Positions 16,620 to 26,558 of a stretch of 64,000 bases of DNA are shown here, piece after piece; position 1 is the first letter of the stretch; every line of letters begins with the position of its first letter. The notes below the pieces were generated by a model. That model was not told where the DNA came from and did no database searches. It saw nothing but the letters and a program-made list of their open reading frames with translations. Origin of the DNA: Occallatibacter riparius (GTDB taxonomy: Bacteria > Acidobacteriota > Terriglobia > Terriglobales > Acidobacteriaceae); contig NZ_CP093313.1 in assembly GCF_025264625.1 (NCBI RefSeq), positions 2,170,001 to 2,234,000 on the forward strand, in the 5' to 3' direction. Made by a program: the position numbers and the translations under genes.

Positions 16620-19535
16620 TCAATTCTGCGAGGGAACGCGGAGCGTCCTCGCGCCGTTGGGAGCATTCGCAGGTGGCGGCACCTGGATCGCCTTCACCTT
16701 CATCGTCATCGGCAGAGTGACCGACGTCGGCAGCAGCATGTACGCGTCACACCCACCCCAGGGCGAGCAGATCAGGTGCACCTCGCGGACCAGCCGTGCC
16801 TTCGACCCCGCCGGCATCGGCACCGGGAAACGTCGTCCCTGCAGCATCGGCGCCAGCGTGGCCATCCCTGGGTCCCCGCTGATAAGGCTCGCTCGGATCG
16901 TCCCGTCCGCTAAATAAGTGACCGCGTAGTAGCCCTGCCCGTTCAGCTTGGTTTCGCGCACGAACGCACGAATTTCCGTGTCCCTGTCGAGCTCGGCCCG
17001 CAGGCTTCCGTTGTATTGCCCGCGATTCAGCGGCGTGGCAGTCAAGTCCTTGCCGGTGAGCTTCTTGTAGCTGGCCGCGATCTTGTCAGTGGTGTCTGAG
17101 CCCGGTGCAATGCTCGCCATCATTCCCCCAGGACTGCTGATGTAGGCCAGCTCCCACGTATGCGCGGCAGCGGCCTTCTCGCCCTTGGCCTCCAGCAGGC
17201 GGCCAAGCTGGTATCCGGCCACCGGATTCTGACTGAGCTTCCAGGCCGCGCGCAGGTAGCTCTCCGCCACTTCGTGATTGTGGTTCTCGAGTTCGGCCCA
17301 GCCCTGGCATGTCCATGCGGCTCCTAGCATCTGCGCCCACGCAAGCGTCCGCATATCCGACGGCTCGTTGTCGTGCGATTGCGTCTCGAAATCCGCAACC
17401 GTGCTCCGGCATTTCTCAGTTGCGGTGGCCAGGTCGCCCGCGCTCGGTGGGTCCGCTCCCAGCAGCGCAAAGGCGTCCCGCAGCGGCTCCAGTTCCTCCA
17501 TCAGCTTCTGCATCTCCTCGGTGGAGGGCATGCTCACCCTGCCGGTGAAGCGGGTGGTCGGGAGAGGCGGCTCCACTCCGGGCGCGCCAATTGCCGACAT
17601 GCGTGCCGTGTCACCGTAAATGGCCTCGCGGAAGCGCAGATATTTGTCCCAGTCGGCCAGAGGAATCTTCTCTTTCTTCACCACCAGCCGGCGCTCCGCC
17701 GTATAAGAGCCGTTGGCGAAGTTGTATTTGGAGTGGTACTCGGCCCAGTCCTCGGTCAGATCGATTCCCGCAGGCGGAAACATGTGCCACCCGGCCGGCA
17801 TCTGCACCGTCGACTTGTAGACCTGTTCGCCCGGCGAGCCCAGGTCGATGTCATCCGCTGGCTTGGTCTGCTTGATGCCCGGCACCAGCTCCCATCCGAT
17901 CGGCGGCAGCGGCGGCCCGATTCGACGGTCCTCCCACTCGCTGTACTTCTCCCGCTTGTAGTCGTAGGCAAAACGCAGCGGTTCGTCCGTCTTCTCCACC
18001 GCCGACACCTCGGGGGAGCTGATCTCCCCGCCGAAGCCGGTGCGGGATGAAACTCGCTGCAAAAATTCTTTCCACTCCGCTTCCGGCACGGCACGAAACA
18101 ACGAGCGCATCACGAGCTCTGCATCGCCGTGATAGGTCTGCGACATCCGCCCGGTGAATTCACCGTTTTCATCCAGCTTGCCCGTAGCCTCGAACCGCGC
18201 CGATTGCGTGAACGGCAGGTCTGCAGGCGTACGCTCCAGGTAAGCTGGCTTGCTGTTGGGCACTGCGAGCGCCTGCTTGTCGCGCAGCGTGCCTATCAGC
18301 ACCCCCACCGGCGCAACCTCCGCAGTCGAGTCCATCCACACCAGCTTGCCGTCGCGCGGCACAACCGTGATCACATGATCGAACTGCGCAGGCGAAGGCA
18401 TCGCCGGATCGAGCTCGTGGCCGCTGTTGATCAGCACCGGCCAGGCCTCAATGCCCTCCGCCTTCAGCAGAGTTGCCAGCAGAGTGTGCTTGTCCTTGCA
18501 GTCGCCGTATTCATTCGAGAGAACATCGTCGGCAGCGTGCGGCTGGTAGCGACCAATTCCAAACTCCAGCCCGATATAGTGCGTGTGCAATGCCACGGCG
18601 TTGAAGATCGCGCGGATCTTGTCGTCATCCGCGGTCAGATTCTTGGTCAGCGCATCGGCCTTCGCCTTGATCGCCGGAGTCACCACCAGTTGATCCTTCT
18701 GCAGCGACTGGTACCACGCCCCCACCTGCGCCCAGTCCGTAAATGTGGTTACCTGCACCGAAGGCTTCCAGTTCTTCACCGACTTGGGCGGCGCGTCCGG
18801 GTCCGGCCGCGACAGATTCTCGCTCCTCCAGTGGTAGAGCTTCCGCCCATTCGCGCTCGTCACCGTCGGCTGCACGTCGGCGCTGGCCACCCTCACGCTC
18901 TTGTCGGCGGGAACATCCAGGTCGAGCTCCTCGTCCAGAATCACCCCATCCTTCTCAAACGAATACTCCAGCCAGAACTGCCCCGGAACCTCTGGCTTCA
19001 GCGTGCGCAGCGTAGTCTTGTATTCCAGCATGTCGCCCGCCCCCAGGCCTTTCACCGCCACGTGTTTCTGGTGAATGTCGGAGTACATCGGCGCTTCGCG
19101 AGTCACGTCCGCAGGCAGGTCCTGGATGTTGTAGTCGGGCGTAGTCACCACCGTGCCATCGTGCTTGATCACCCGCACATAGCTGATATCCATCTGCTGG
19201 TTCATCGCCGTATAGGTGAACGCAAGCACCGCCAGCTGCTTCACGCCGGCATCCGTAACCACGTGCACCCGTGCCAAGGTCTCGCGCGTCCCGGTGCCGT
19301 CTGCCTCCTCGCGAATGTGCGTGATCAGCTTCTCAACCACCGCCGCTTCCTTCGACGGATCCGACGCCTTCGCCGGCCCGACAGCCTGAGCCGCAGGCGC
19401 AGCAGCCGGTCCCGCAGGCAAGCCCGGCGCGGTCTGCGCGAAAGCGCCCGTTGCCAACCCCAGGGTCAAAACCGCTGAAACCCGCGCGCACGCCGGCAAA
19501 ATGCCCGCGGAATACCGGAAAGCCACAGTGCCCAT
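16620..19535 (-). CDS. secreted DUF3857/transglutaminase-like protein with TPR-like C-terminus
   Basis: 971 aa from the ATG at 19535 (a GTG at 19565 adds ten residues). A signal peptide (~1-35) is followed by a Pro/Ala linker, a DUF3857 domain (~65-225), a transglutaminase/protease-like core with YGDCKDKHTLLATLL (catalytic Cys), GHELDP...FDHVI (His) and WMDSTAE (Asp), then a DUF3858-like beta region. Near residues 700-850 there are helical repeats (TEKCRSTVADF, YLRAAWKLSQ, YQLGRLLEAKGE). Probably periplasmic. The reaction is unknown in this family. Confidence 0.85.
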   Translation of the reverse strand: MGTVAFRYSAGILPACARVSAVLTLGLATGAFAQTAPGLPAGPAAAPAAQAVGPAKASDPSKEAAVVEKLITHIREEADGTGTRETLARVHVVTDAGVKQLAVLAFTYTAMNQQMDISYVRVIKHDGTVVTTPDYNIQDLPADVTREAPMYSDIHQKHVAVKGLGAGDMLEYKTTLRTLKPEVPGQFWLEYSFEKDGVILDEELDLDVPADKSVRVASADVQPTVTSANGRKLYHWRSENLSRPDPDAPPKSVKNWKPSVQVTTFTDWAQVGAWYQSLQKDQLVVTPAIKAKADALTKNLTADDDKIRAIFNAVALHTHYIGLEFGIGRYQPHAADDVLSNEYGDCKDKHTLLATLLKAEGIEAWPVLINSGHELDPAMPSPAQFDHVITVVPRDGKLVWMDSTAEVAPVGVLIGTLRDKQALAVPNSKPAYLERTPADLPFTQSARFEATGKLDENGEFTGRMSQTYHGDAELVMRSLFRAVPEAEWKEFLQRVSSRTGFGGEISSPEVSAVEKTDEPLRFAYDYKREKYSEWEDRRIGPPLPPIGWELVPGIKQTKPADDIDLGSPGEQVYKSTVQMPAGWHMFPPAGIDLTEDWAEYHSKYNFANGSYTAERRLVVKKEKIPLADWDKYLRFREAIYGDTARMSAIGAPGVEPPLPTTRFTGRVSMPSTEEMQKLMEELEPLRDAFALLGADPPSAGDLATATEKCRSTVADFETQSHDNEPSDMRTLAWAQMLGAAWTCQGWAELENHNHEVAESYLRAAWKLSQNPVAGYQLGRLLEAKGEKAAAAHTWELAYISSPGGMMASIAPGSDTTDKIAASYKKLTGKDLTATPLNRGQYNGSLRAELDRDTEIRAFVRETKLNGQGYYAVTYLADGTIRASLISGDPGMATLAPMLQGRRFPVPMPAGSKARLVREVHLICSPWGGCDAYMLLPTSVTLPMTMKVKAIQVPPPANAPNGARTLRVPSQN

Positions 19536-19771
19536 GGCGGAAATCCAATCGTGGAAGAGATGCACACATCATCCATAAACAAACCGTCGAAAGCAAGGTG
19601 AAGACAAAACTGCTTGCCGCTCGGCCGCCTTCGCGCCAACCCCTGTTATCCGACCGGGAACCCCATGCCCGGCCATGCCGCTTCACCTTACGAACACCCG
19701 TTGCATCAATGAGAAAATAACGATAGGGCTGGCGCCGATTCCTCATGCGCCTGGCCGGGGGTTCCACTTTC

Positions 19772-20599
19772 ATGCTTCGAGTACTCTCCACCCATCTGTT
19801 TCTCAATCAGCGCCTGCATCCGGGTCTGCTCGAGCTGGCCGCACGCTCCGGCGCGCAGGCGGTGGAGATCTTCGCCGCGCGGCAGCACTTCGACTACACC
19901 CAGCGCGAAGATGTGCGTGAGCTCTGCGAGTGGTTCCGCTCCAACGAATTGCAGGCCTTCTCCATGCACGCCCCCATGTTTCCTGACCGCGAAATGGGCC
20001 GCGCCGGCGCCCCCTCCGTCAACGTGATCCACCCCGAGAAGTCCCGCCGCATCGACTCCATGGACGAGATCAAGCGCGCCCTCGAGGCCGCCGAGCAGAT
20101 CCCTTTCAAGAACCTCATCGTGCACCTGGGCGAGCGCGAAGACTCCTGGTCGCAGCGCACCATCGACTACGCGATGACCGCCCTCGAGCACCTCGGCGCT
20201 TTCGCCAGCGCGCTCGGCGTGCGCGTCCTCGTCGAGAACCTCACCAACGATGTCACCACCCCCGAGCATCTGATGCTCATCCTCGAACTCGGTCACCTCG
20301 ATAACATCGGCGTCTGCCTCGACCTCGGCCACGCCAACATGACCGTCGGCATTCCCGAGGCCATCACCACCCTCAGCAAGCGCATCGTCTCCCTTCACGT
20401 GCATGACAACCACGGCCTTAAAGACGAACACCTCTGGCCCGGAGACGGCACCATCAACTGGAAGGCAACCACGGAACGGCTGAACACGCTCGCAGCGCCG
20501 CCCGCCGCCGTGCTCGAGATCGGCTACACCCTCGGCGACCAGCCCGCGGCCATTCCCGATCGCATCCGCGCCGCCTACAACCGCCTCGAACTCATCTAG
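19772..20599 (+). CDS. sugar phosphate isomerase/epimerase (xylose-isomerase-like TIM barrel)
   Basis: 275 aa from the ATG at 19772, which gives the usual start LRVLSTHLF. An ATG at 19745 adds nine residues. AVEIFAARQHFDY, LIVHLGERED, VLVENLTNDV (metal-ligand Glu), GVCLDLGHANM (Asp/His) and SLHVHDNHGLKDEHLWPGDGTINW are the successive barrel-strand ends with metal ligands. The substrate is not predictable. It is flanked by oppositely oriented genes and so is probably a single transcript. Confidence 0.85.
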   Translation: MLRVLSTHLFLNQRLHPGLLELAARSGAQAVEIFAARQHFDYTQREDVRELCEWFRSNELQAFSMHAPMFPDREMGRAGAPSVNVIHPEKSRRIDSMDEIKRALEAAEQIPFKNLIVHLGEREDSWSQRTIDYAMTALEHLGAFASALGVRVLVENLTNDVTTPEHLMLILELGHLDNIGVCLDLGHANMTVGIPEAITTLSKRIVSLHVHDNHGLKDEHLWPGDGTINWKATTERLNTLAAPPAAVLEIGYTLGDQPAAIPDRIRAAYNRLELI

Positions 20600-20637
20600 A
20601 GCGGCTCCTCCAATCACCCGCTGAGGCCTCGACCGCT

Positions 20638-22260
20638 TTACGGCTTCGGCACCCCTGCCTCAGAACCTGCCTGCACACCCGTGCTACGCAGGAAGGCCAC
20701 AAGTTCCGCTGGCGACTCCAGCTTGTTCTGAAGCATCGACGCGATTATGTCGTGCTCAACCAGCTCGGGCTCGGGTTCCGCGATATCAATCGCCGATGTC
20801 TGGCCGGGGAAGTGAACGAGAAACGCCGGACGGGCATCGAAAACGCCTCCTGAGACTCGCTGTTCTTCCGCGGTCCAGGACTTCCACTGGCTCCATATAG
20901 GAACGCGCCATGAGTGGTCGGAGGAAACGATCAGCGTGGTCTGGTCCGCCCGGGCCGAGTGCTTGATTTCCTCTTCGAGGCGACCCAGAGAGTCGTCCGC
21001 CAGCTGCAGGTTATCGATGTAATTCCCGCAGACGCAAAACTCATGGGTCTTGCGGCTGTAGAACCCGGTCGGATGCGGCACCGACAAGTGAATAAATACA
21101 AAATCAGACTCCGGGTCTCGGATCTGGCTCGTTGCCCCCGTCATGAGCTTCTCAAAAGCGGCGATGCGCGTCGCCGCCTCGTGTTCTCCCGATGGAAGGC
21201 GCCCCGCCAGAAACGCCCCCGCAAGGATCTGAGCGTTGGCGAAGGAGGATTTCTCTTCCGAAGCCCCTATCGATTCCAGCTTGAGACTCAAAAAGCCTGG
21301 CTCCCAGAGACACGAATCGAGAACAGAAGGGAAAAGGCGGCAATAGGGATTGAACCAGCCAACCACTGCGGAATTCCAGCCGGCAGCATGAGCCAATCCA
21401 AACAGCGTCTGATTCTCGTCGTATCGAACCCAGTGATGTTCCGGGTTCAGGTAGAGAAGGCCACGGCCCGCCTCGCTGCGAATCTCGTCGATCTTCTTCC
21501 CCGAAATAATCGAGGGGATAATGCGGTCGGTGTAGAAGCCGGCAGACTGGACATTCGCCAGGGAAACACTCTCCGAACGTAGCTTTCTGAAATTCGCAAG
21601 ATCGACGCCCGGCGGAGGTTGCTCGAACGCGAATTTGTAGGACAATTCGTCGAAAAGTATCCAGATGATCTGCTTGGAGCGCGCCGGATTCACTGACGCC
21701 CTGACCCGCGACGTTGGCTTTAGGCCATGGCCGAAGTAAAGGATCTGTGGGACGATCCACAATAGGCAGAATGCAAAACCGGCGAGACCGAAACGCGTCA
21801 CGCGAACAAAGGGCTGCGTGACGGACGGCTTCCAACATGCAAGGGCTGTGACTGCAACTAGGAGGCCTATCCGCAAGGGCCATATGCCCCAGAGATGGGA
21901 AGCGGTGGCCAAAGCGAGTGGGGCAGGCGCGGCTTCAGTGAGATCGCGATTCAGGCCTGCACGCCACTGCTCGCCGATGGAAATAATGCTGTTGATACAC
22001 CGGAAAACGAGCAGAGTTGCGAAGGCGGCGGCGGCCACTGCCCGGGGCCGAAAAGAAATGAAGTGGTGGAAAAATGCGATCAGGCCCAGAGCGATCAGAA
22101 GGATCTCCACCATTGCCAGCAACAGGCCGTCGAGAACATGCGCAAGAGCGCGATGGTGATGGTAGATCGCAAGATGGCCGGGAAAGAGTATTTCCGCCAG
22201 ATACGGAAGCGAGATAAGGAGCGAGATTCCGCTCGCTTCCAGAACCCAGCGGCCCTTCAT
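20638..22260 (-). CDS. membrane-anchored sulfatase/alkaline-phosphatase-superfamily protein
   Basis: 540 aa. The N-terminal ~190 residues hold about five membrane helices. The soluble part begins with QIIWILFDELSYKFAF (metal-binding Asp-Glu in the LTA-synthase/sulfatase position) and ends with LIVSSDHSWRVPIWS (His/Asp). Enzymes of this layout transfer or hydrolyse phosphate or sulfate esters on the outer face of the membrane, for example phosphoethanolamine or phosphoglycerol transferases. Its ATG overlaps the stop of the upstream methyltransferase gene (ATGA), so the two are translationally coupled. The substrate is unknown. Confidence 0.75.
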   Translation of the reverse strand: MKGRWVLEASGISLLISLPYLAEILFPGHLAIYHHHRALAHVLDGLLLAMVEILLIALGLIAFFHHFISFRPRAVAAAAFATLLVFRCINSIISIGEQWRAGLNRDLTEAAPAPLALATASHLWGIWPLRIGLLVAVTALACWKPSVTQPFVRVTRFGLAGFAFCLLWIVPQILYFGHGLKPTSRVRASVNPARSKQIIWILFDELSYKFAFEQPPPGVDLANFRKLRSESVSLANVQSAGFYTDRIIPSIISGKKIDEIRSEAGRGLLYLNPEHHWVRYDENQTLFGLAHAAGWNSAVVGWFNPYCRLFPSVLDSCLWEPGFLSLKLESIGASEEKSSFANAQILAGAFLAGRLPSGEHEAATRIAAFEKLMTGATSQIRDPESDFVFIHLSVPHPTGFYSRKTHEFCVCGNYIDNLQLADDSLGRLEEEIKHSARADQTTLIVSSDHSWRVPIWSQWKSWTAEEQRVSGGVFDARPAFLVHFPGQTSAIDIAEPEPELVEHDIIASMLQNKLESPAELVAFLRSTGVQAGSEAGVPKP

Positions 22261-23675
22261 GAGACCTTCTCCACCAGCAACAGGGTTCGTCCGTTAGGCA
22301 ATCGCTCGCGAGAACGCGTTGCGAACCTTTCACCGAGAACCTGGGTGAAATAGCTCTCCGTGAGATGCGCGTAGAGTTCCTCGCGCCCCCGCACCAGGCC
22401 GCTAAACTGCGAGTCTTCCTGAGGGACCCACTCAAGCACAGCCCAGCGCGTGGTGATCTCCGCGAGCTGCTCGATGATCTCCGCGAGCGGAATCTGCTCC
22501 GCCACCAGCAAATGATGAAGCACGCCGAGCATGAGCACGCAATCAAAGCGGCCCTTTGCGCGGGCGAGCAGGCTCGCATATTCAGCGTTCCGCCAGCCGA
22601 TCGCCGGACTAGGCCGCGCAAAGTCAGCCACCAGAGGCAGCACGGGTAACTCATCGCGGCTCGCGGCCTGGTAATGAAGCTCGGTCGCGCTCACGTCCGG
22701 ATCCCAGGCTACGACGGCGGCTCCGCACTCCGCAGCAATGCGCGAGTAGACACCGGTGTTTGCGCCGACATCCAGGACATGCAAAGCGCCTGTGCTCTTA
22801 ATGCTCGTGCGAACGAAATTCTGTTTTGCGGCGTGGTCGCCCGAGTCGTAATGGCTGGCAGTCTCGGTGTACCCGCTCCACCGCGAGGCGTGAACTGGCG
22901 GCGTGAGAGCGCGCAGGTTCTTGCGCATCTTCCGGATCGTGCGCCGCAGGATCAGCTCGGCGAGATCCTCAGATACTTTGCGAATGGAATTGTGAGACTT
23001 CGCCGCCTTCTCAGAAAAACTTCTCTCAAACAGAAGCGGGAGCGCCACCAGCGAGCGGAGAGGACTGCTCCACTTCTGCGCGAATCCCAGCCGGTGTGCC
23101 AGGTCAGCGGGTTCATACCCGTCGCGGCGCTGCTGTGACGCTGACAGCGGCCACCCAAGATAGCGGTAAGCGGCCAGTGGCAGCAGGAATGTACGGACGA
23201 ACTGAGCCTGGGCGATCCACAGCGGGTTATTCGGGTCGCGCTTCTCGAAAGAGAGCACGTCGATGAAGACGGGTTTTGCGCTGGAGAAGAGAACATTGAA
23301 CGGCGTGGCGTCTTTCAGGATGTAGCCGCTCCCCAGCGCCTCTTCACACAGATCAAGAGTCAGCAGGCCGGCGGCGATCCACTGCCCCGCCGCCCACTCC
23401 CACGGATAAGAAGGAAACTCGATCCGCTCATGCTCGAGAAGCGTGACGGGCTCCGAGGCCACGATCTCGGTCGGCACCATCCGTCCCTCCCGCATCCAGC
23501 GGCTCGCGGGCTCCGAACCGAGCCAGGCGAGTACCTGTGCAGAATACCGCGGGTAAATCTCGCGAAAAATGCGGTCCCCATCCTGATACAAGGTGCCCTG
23601 AGGGTCGCGGAATGTGCCTGTGGGTCTGGAGGACACGAGGGGATCAGCCGGCGTCAACGTCTGACTGCGTCGCAT
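22257..23675 (-). CDS. class I SAM-dependent methyltransferase with N-terminal kinase-like region (NoeA-like)
   Basis: 472 aa. The N-terminal ~200 residues (FREIYPRYSAQV, YILKDATPFNVLFSSAKPVFIDV) resemble a phosphotransferase-type fold. The C-terminal half is a class I methyltransferase with LHVLDVGANTGVYSRIAA (SAM motif I) and CVLMLGVLHHLL. This two-part form is known from NoeA-like proteins, though I base that on memory of the pattern. It overlaps the small gene upstream by 32 nt and the sulfatase-like gene downstream by 4 nt, so the three form one operon, perhaps modifying a surface glycan. Confidence 0.75.
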   Translation of the reverse strand: MRRSQTLTPADPLVSSRPTGTFRDPQGTLYQDGDRIFREIYPRYSAQVLAWLGSEPASRWMREGRMVPTEIVASEPVTLLEHERIEFPSYPWEWAAGQWIAAGLLTLDLCEEALGSGYILKDATPFNVLFSSAKPVFIDVLSFEKRDPNNPLWIAQAQFVRTFLLPLAAYRYLGWPLSASQQRRDGYEPADLAHRLGFAQKWSSPLRSLVALPLLFERSFSEKAAKSHNSIRKVSEDLAELILRRTIRKMRKNLRALTPPVHASRWSGYTETASHYDSGDHAAKQNFVRTSIKSTGALHVLDVGANTGVYSRIAAECGAAVVAWDPDVSATELHYQAASRDELPVLPLVADFARPSPAIGWRNAEYASLLARAKGRFDCVLMLGVLHHLLVAEQIPLAEIIEQLAEITTRWAVLEWVPQEDSQFSGLVRGREELYAHLTESYFTQVLGERFATRSRERLPNGRTLLLVEKVS

Positions 23676-23895
23676 TCTTGCCTTTGCCGAACACCCCGAA
23701 TAACTGCGCGATGCGCTTCCGCGCCAGATAGCCGAAGCCGACGAAAGTCGACCCGATGACCTGAAGGAAAAACAGCCCCGACCCGGGATCTACGTATGCG
23801 TACGCAGGCCTCTCGATCACACAAAGGATCGCAAAAATCCAAGTCGCGACGGCGCCACAATAGGCAACTCGTTTGAAAAGAGAAGACAGCTTCAT
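23644..23895 (-). CDS. small membrane protein, first gene of the methyltransferase/sulfatase operon
   Basis: 83 aa from the ATG at 23895, fixed by AAGGAGAG just upstream. A membrane helix or signal (YCGAVATWIFAILCVIERPAYA) is followed by the characteristic AYVDPGSGLFFLQVIGS with a second helix (VIGSTFVGFGYLA) and a basic tail. Small proteins with the YVDPGSG motif occur beside surface-polysaccharide or phosphotransferase genes. The exact role is unknown. Confidence 0.7.
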   Translation of the reverse strand: MKLSSLFKRVAYCGAVATWIFAILCVIERPAYAYVDPGSGLFFLQVIGSTFVGFGYLARKRIAQLFGVFGKGKNATQSDVDAG

Positions 23896-24266
23896 ATCTC
23901 TCCTTACGAAAGAAGGAAGATGATCTATGGGGAAACGAAAGAAGAATACCATCGACAAGCCGCTTGAACATTGATTTCGGCTGATACTAAAGCGGTACAT
24001 GCCTCCCACTTCAGATCAAATGGAACTTCATGATTGAGAAATCCCGCAGAGCTTGTGTACTGCTTCCGCGGGCTAAACCGTGCGTCGGCGGGGGTTTGTC
24101 TTTGACCAATAGCGGGTGCGTTGCCGAATAGGCTCCCGATCCGGGGGCTGAGTCGTACGGGATTTGTTAGCTCCGTCGATTTGGAATTTGATAGGACGCA
24201 TCTCCCCGCTCCGCTCTTGCTCGTGAGAGCGAGGGATTCGGGAGCGGCACCCCCGCCCCCACTCGG

Positions 24267-24716
24267 CTAGCGCCCTTCGAGCCAGGCTCGCTCGAAGCTG
24301 GTCACGCAGGTGATGCCGGCCTTCTTTTTGGAGTCGCCGGTTTCAGTAGAGTAGAACGGCGTATCCGACCCCTTGAGGTAGGCGCGCATATGGACCTGCG
24401 ACGAAAAAGTCACGCTGCCTGAATAGGTCGTCGTGCCTTTGTCGTCGGTCGACTGTTTGTTACTTCTTTCGCGGTCTGTCTTCTTGTCGAAGCGCAGAAC
24501 GATATCGGCGCTGTCCGCGTCGTCCACCACGGTGAAGTGGCCCCAGCGCTGCAACTGCTCCTGCGCGCCTGCGGAAACTTCTCCCGATTTTGTGTCGTTG
24601 AGGATAGCGATGGTTTTGGCGGCGCGGGCTTCCGCAGGCATGGGCTTTTGCGCCAGCACGGGCATCGCGGCAAGCAGGACAGCAAGGAACATGAGCGAGC
24701 GAAACAACGGCTTCAT
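24267..24716 (-). CDS. small secreted protein of unknown function
   Basis: 149 aa from the ATG at 24716, with GGGAGAG upstream and a clean signal peptide (FRSLMFLAVLLAAMPVLAQ). The mature part reads KTIAILNDTKSGEVSAGAQEQLQRWGHFTVVDDADSADIVLRFD, suggesting an alpha/beta periplasmic domain that ends in a beta sheet. An open frame continues upstream to 25178 but has no start signal. No family recognised. The 257 bp downstream (24010-24266) hold no gene, only a weak hairpin (CGCTCT...AGAGCG near 24214). Confidence 0.7.
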   Translation of the reverse strand: MKPLFRSLMFLAVLLAAMPVLAQKPMPAEARAAKTIAILNDTKSGEVSAGAQEQLQRWGHFTVVDDADSADIVLRFDKKTDRERSNKQSTDDKGTTTYSGSVTFSSQVHMRAYLKGSDTPFYSTETGDSKKKAGITCVTSFERAWLEGR

Positions 24717-24948
24717 GGGTCTCTCCCGGCGGATGATCGACATTAGCTTAGCAACTTCCTTTGAGCGGTGACCTCGCCCGCCGGTTAGTGAGCGATCTGG
24801 CGATTTGCCTCTCTTCGAGATTGACGTAGTGACGAGGCTATGACTGAAGAGAAGCCCGTCCTCGTTATTTATGGCCACCGAAACGATCGCGTCCTTGCCT
24901 GGAACCTTGTAAATCGGGGATGCGTACCAAACGAGTATGGAGTTCCCC

Positions 24949-25794
24949 ATGAGGTGGAAGAAGGGCGTCTTGCGCTCTTTTTTGTTTCTGATGGCATGTC
25001 CGCTTGTGCTGATCTTCACGACTTCTTTCGTTAAGACAACTTCATTGATGAACACAATCAAAGTAGGCGCAATCACCTGCCTCTTGACGTATGGACTGAC
25101 TCTTCTATTCCTCCGCTCGGACCGATGGAGTCTGCGCGACGCCGGATTGGAGCTAGTAGCGAAGAGCGTGCCCCGCATGTTGTTTGGGTTCGGGATCGGG
25201 TTCGCACTCGTAGCGCTCCAAGAATCTTTGCTCTATGCTGGCGGCCACATCCACTGGACGTATGCGAGGCCTTCATCGCCGATGAGTTGGCTGCTGCTCG
25301 GGATTAGCGCGTACTTCTTGCTCGCCCTACGGGAAGAGATTGCCTTCCGTGCCTATCCACTCCGCCGACTTGAGGTTGATTTTGGCATGTGGCCATCCGT
25401 GTTGATCGTGGGGCTAATCTTCGCGTTTGAGCACCTGGCAGGCGGCCTGTCCTGGTCTCTCTCTCTGTTAGGTCCTTTTGCCGGGGCGATTCTGTTCGGT
25501 ATGGCTGCATTGGCTACTCGTGGCATTGCCGTTCCCTTAGGAATCCACTTTGCGTTCAACCTCGGCCAGTGGGTGATGGGCCAGAAGGAAGTCACCGGAT
25601 TCTGGCAAGCTTCCATTGATCCGACCTTCCAGAAACAGGCTGAAGTCCTAGGCTACACGGCATACTTTCTTGGGACATCGCTTGCGGCTTATTGTTTCTG
25701 GGTGCAGTATCGGAGACGTTCCAAATCGTTCGTTGCTCACGATGAGGCGGTTGGTGTCCAGCAATCTGCAAGCAATTCCGAGTTGAATTCTTGA
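24949..25794 (+). CDS. CPBP-family intramembrane metalloprotease (CAAX protease/Abi type)
   Basis: 281 aa. GGAG (24939-24942) in good spacing favours the ATG at 24949 over the one at 24937. About seven to eight membrane helices. The family's motifs are ALREEIAFRAYPLR (EExxxR), FAFEHLAGG (FxxxH) and IHFAFNLGQW (HxxxN). Homologues cleave prenylated or other membrane peptides, and some serve bacteriocin immunity. It has somewhat lower GC than its neighbours. It is a single-gene unit divergent to the small secreted protein gene. Confidence 0.85.
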   Translation: MRWKKGVLRSFLFLMACPLVLIFTTSFVKTTSLMNTIKVGAITCLLTYGLTLLFLRSDRWSLRDAGLELVAKSVPRMLFGFGIGFALVALQESLLYAGGHIHWTYARPSSPMSWLLLGISAYFLLALREEIAFRAYPLRRLEVDFGMWPSVLIVGLIFAFEHLAGGLSWSLSLLGPFAGAILFGMAALATRGIAVPLGIHFAFNLGQWVMGQKEVTGFWQASIDPTFQKQAEVLGYTAYFLGTSLAAYCFWVQYRRRSKSFVAHDEAVGVQQSASNSELNS

Positions 25795-25943
25795 CTCCAG
25801 GCCAAACCGCTTATCGGGCGTAGGCGGTCGACTATCCTCCCTTCGAAAGACTTTCGCCCCCGGAGAAATTCGAATTTCATAAATACTTGTTGCAACGAAT
25901 ATCTACCTCCCGCATCCAACAAGCGAAAAGGAGACACCACCCC

Positions 25944-26501
25944 ATGGCAACAACCCCTTCGACCTCTGCTTCCACCGTCACCTGGAAAATCGACCCTGCC
26001 CACTCCAGCGCCGAATTCAAGGTGAAGCACATGATGATCTCGCACGTGAAAGGCAGCTTCAGCGGCCTCTCCGGCACCCTGATCGAAGACACCGTCGACC
26101 CCACCCAGAGCAGCGTTGACGCTTCCGTGGACATCAGCACCATCTCCACCGGCGATGCCCAGCGTGACGCCCACCTCAAGTCGGCCGACTTCTTCCATCA
26201 CGAGCAGCACCCCACCATGACCTTTAAATCCACCAAAGTGGAGAAGCAGGGCGAAGGCGAGTACAAGGTCACCGGCGACCTGACCCTCCACGGCGTAACC
26301 AAGCCCGTCACCTTCGCGGTTGAGGGACCCAGCGCTCCCGGCAAGGACCCCTGGGGCAACACCCGCATTGGTCTCTCGGCCACCACAAAGATCAATCGCA
26401 AAGACTTCGGCCTGAGCTGGAACGCTGCCCTCGAGACCGGCGGCATCCTGGTCGGCGAAGACGTCCAGATCGCCCTCGAAGTCCAGTTCATCAAGGGCTA
26501 A
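25944..26501 (+). CDS. YceI-family lipid-binding protein
   Basis: 185 aa from the ATG at 25944, with AAAAGGAG about 10 nt upstream. TWKIDPAHSSAEFKVKHMMI and GDLTLHGVTKPVTF are the family signatures of this extended lipocalin-like fold that binds isoprenoids such as polyprenyl pyrophosphates. No signal peptide is evident, so the product may be cytoplasmic, unlike E. coli YceI. Confidence 0.9.
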   Translation: MATTPSTSASTVTWKIDPAHSSAEFKVKHMMISHVKGSFSGLSGTLIEDTVDPTQSSVDASVDISTISTGDAQRDAHLKSADFFHHEQHPTMTFKSTKVEKQGEGEYKVTGDLTLHGVTKPVTFAVEGPSAPGKDPWGNTRIGLSATTKINRKDFGLSWNAALETGGILVGEDVQIALEVQFIKG

Positions 26502-26558
26502 TGCCGCAGCTCTTCCTCGCCTTGCCGTCTCCCGGTAGGGGAGAACACGAGATAGCCT

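Noticed and set aside
24010..24266. Search for a tRNA or small RNA in the gap
   Set aside because: No cloverleaf or conserved loop sequence found, only a weak hairpin.
24717..25178. Upstream extension of the small secreted protein frame
   Set aside because: A Shine-Dalgarno and signal peptide fix the start at 24716, and the extension is antisense to the CPBP protease gene.
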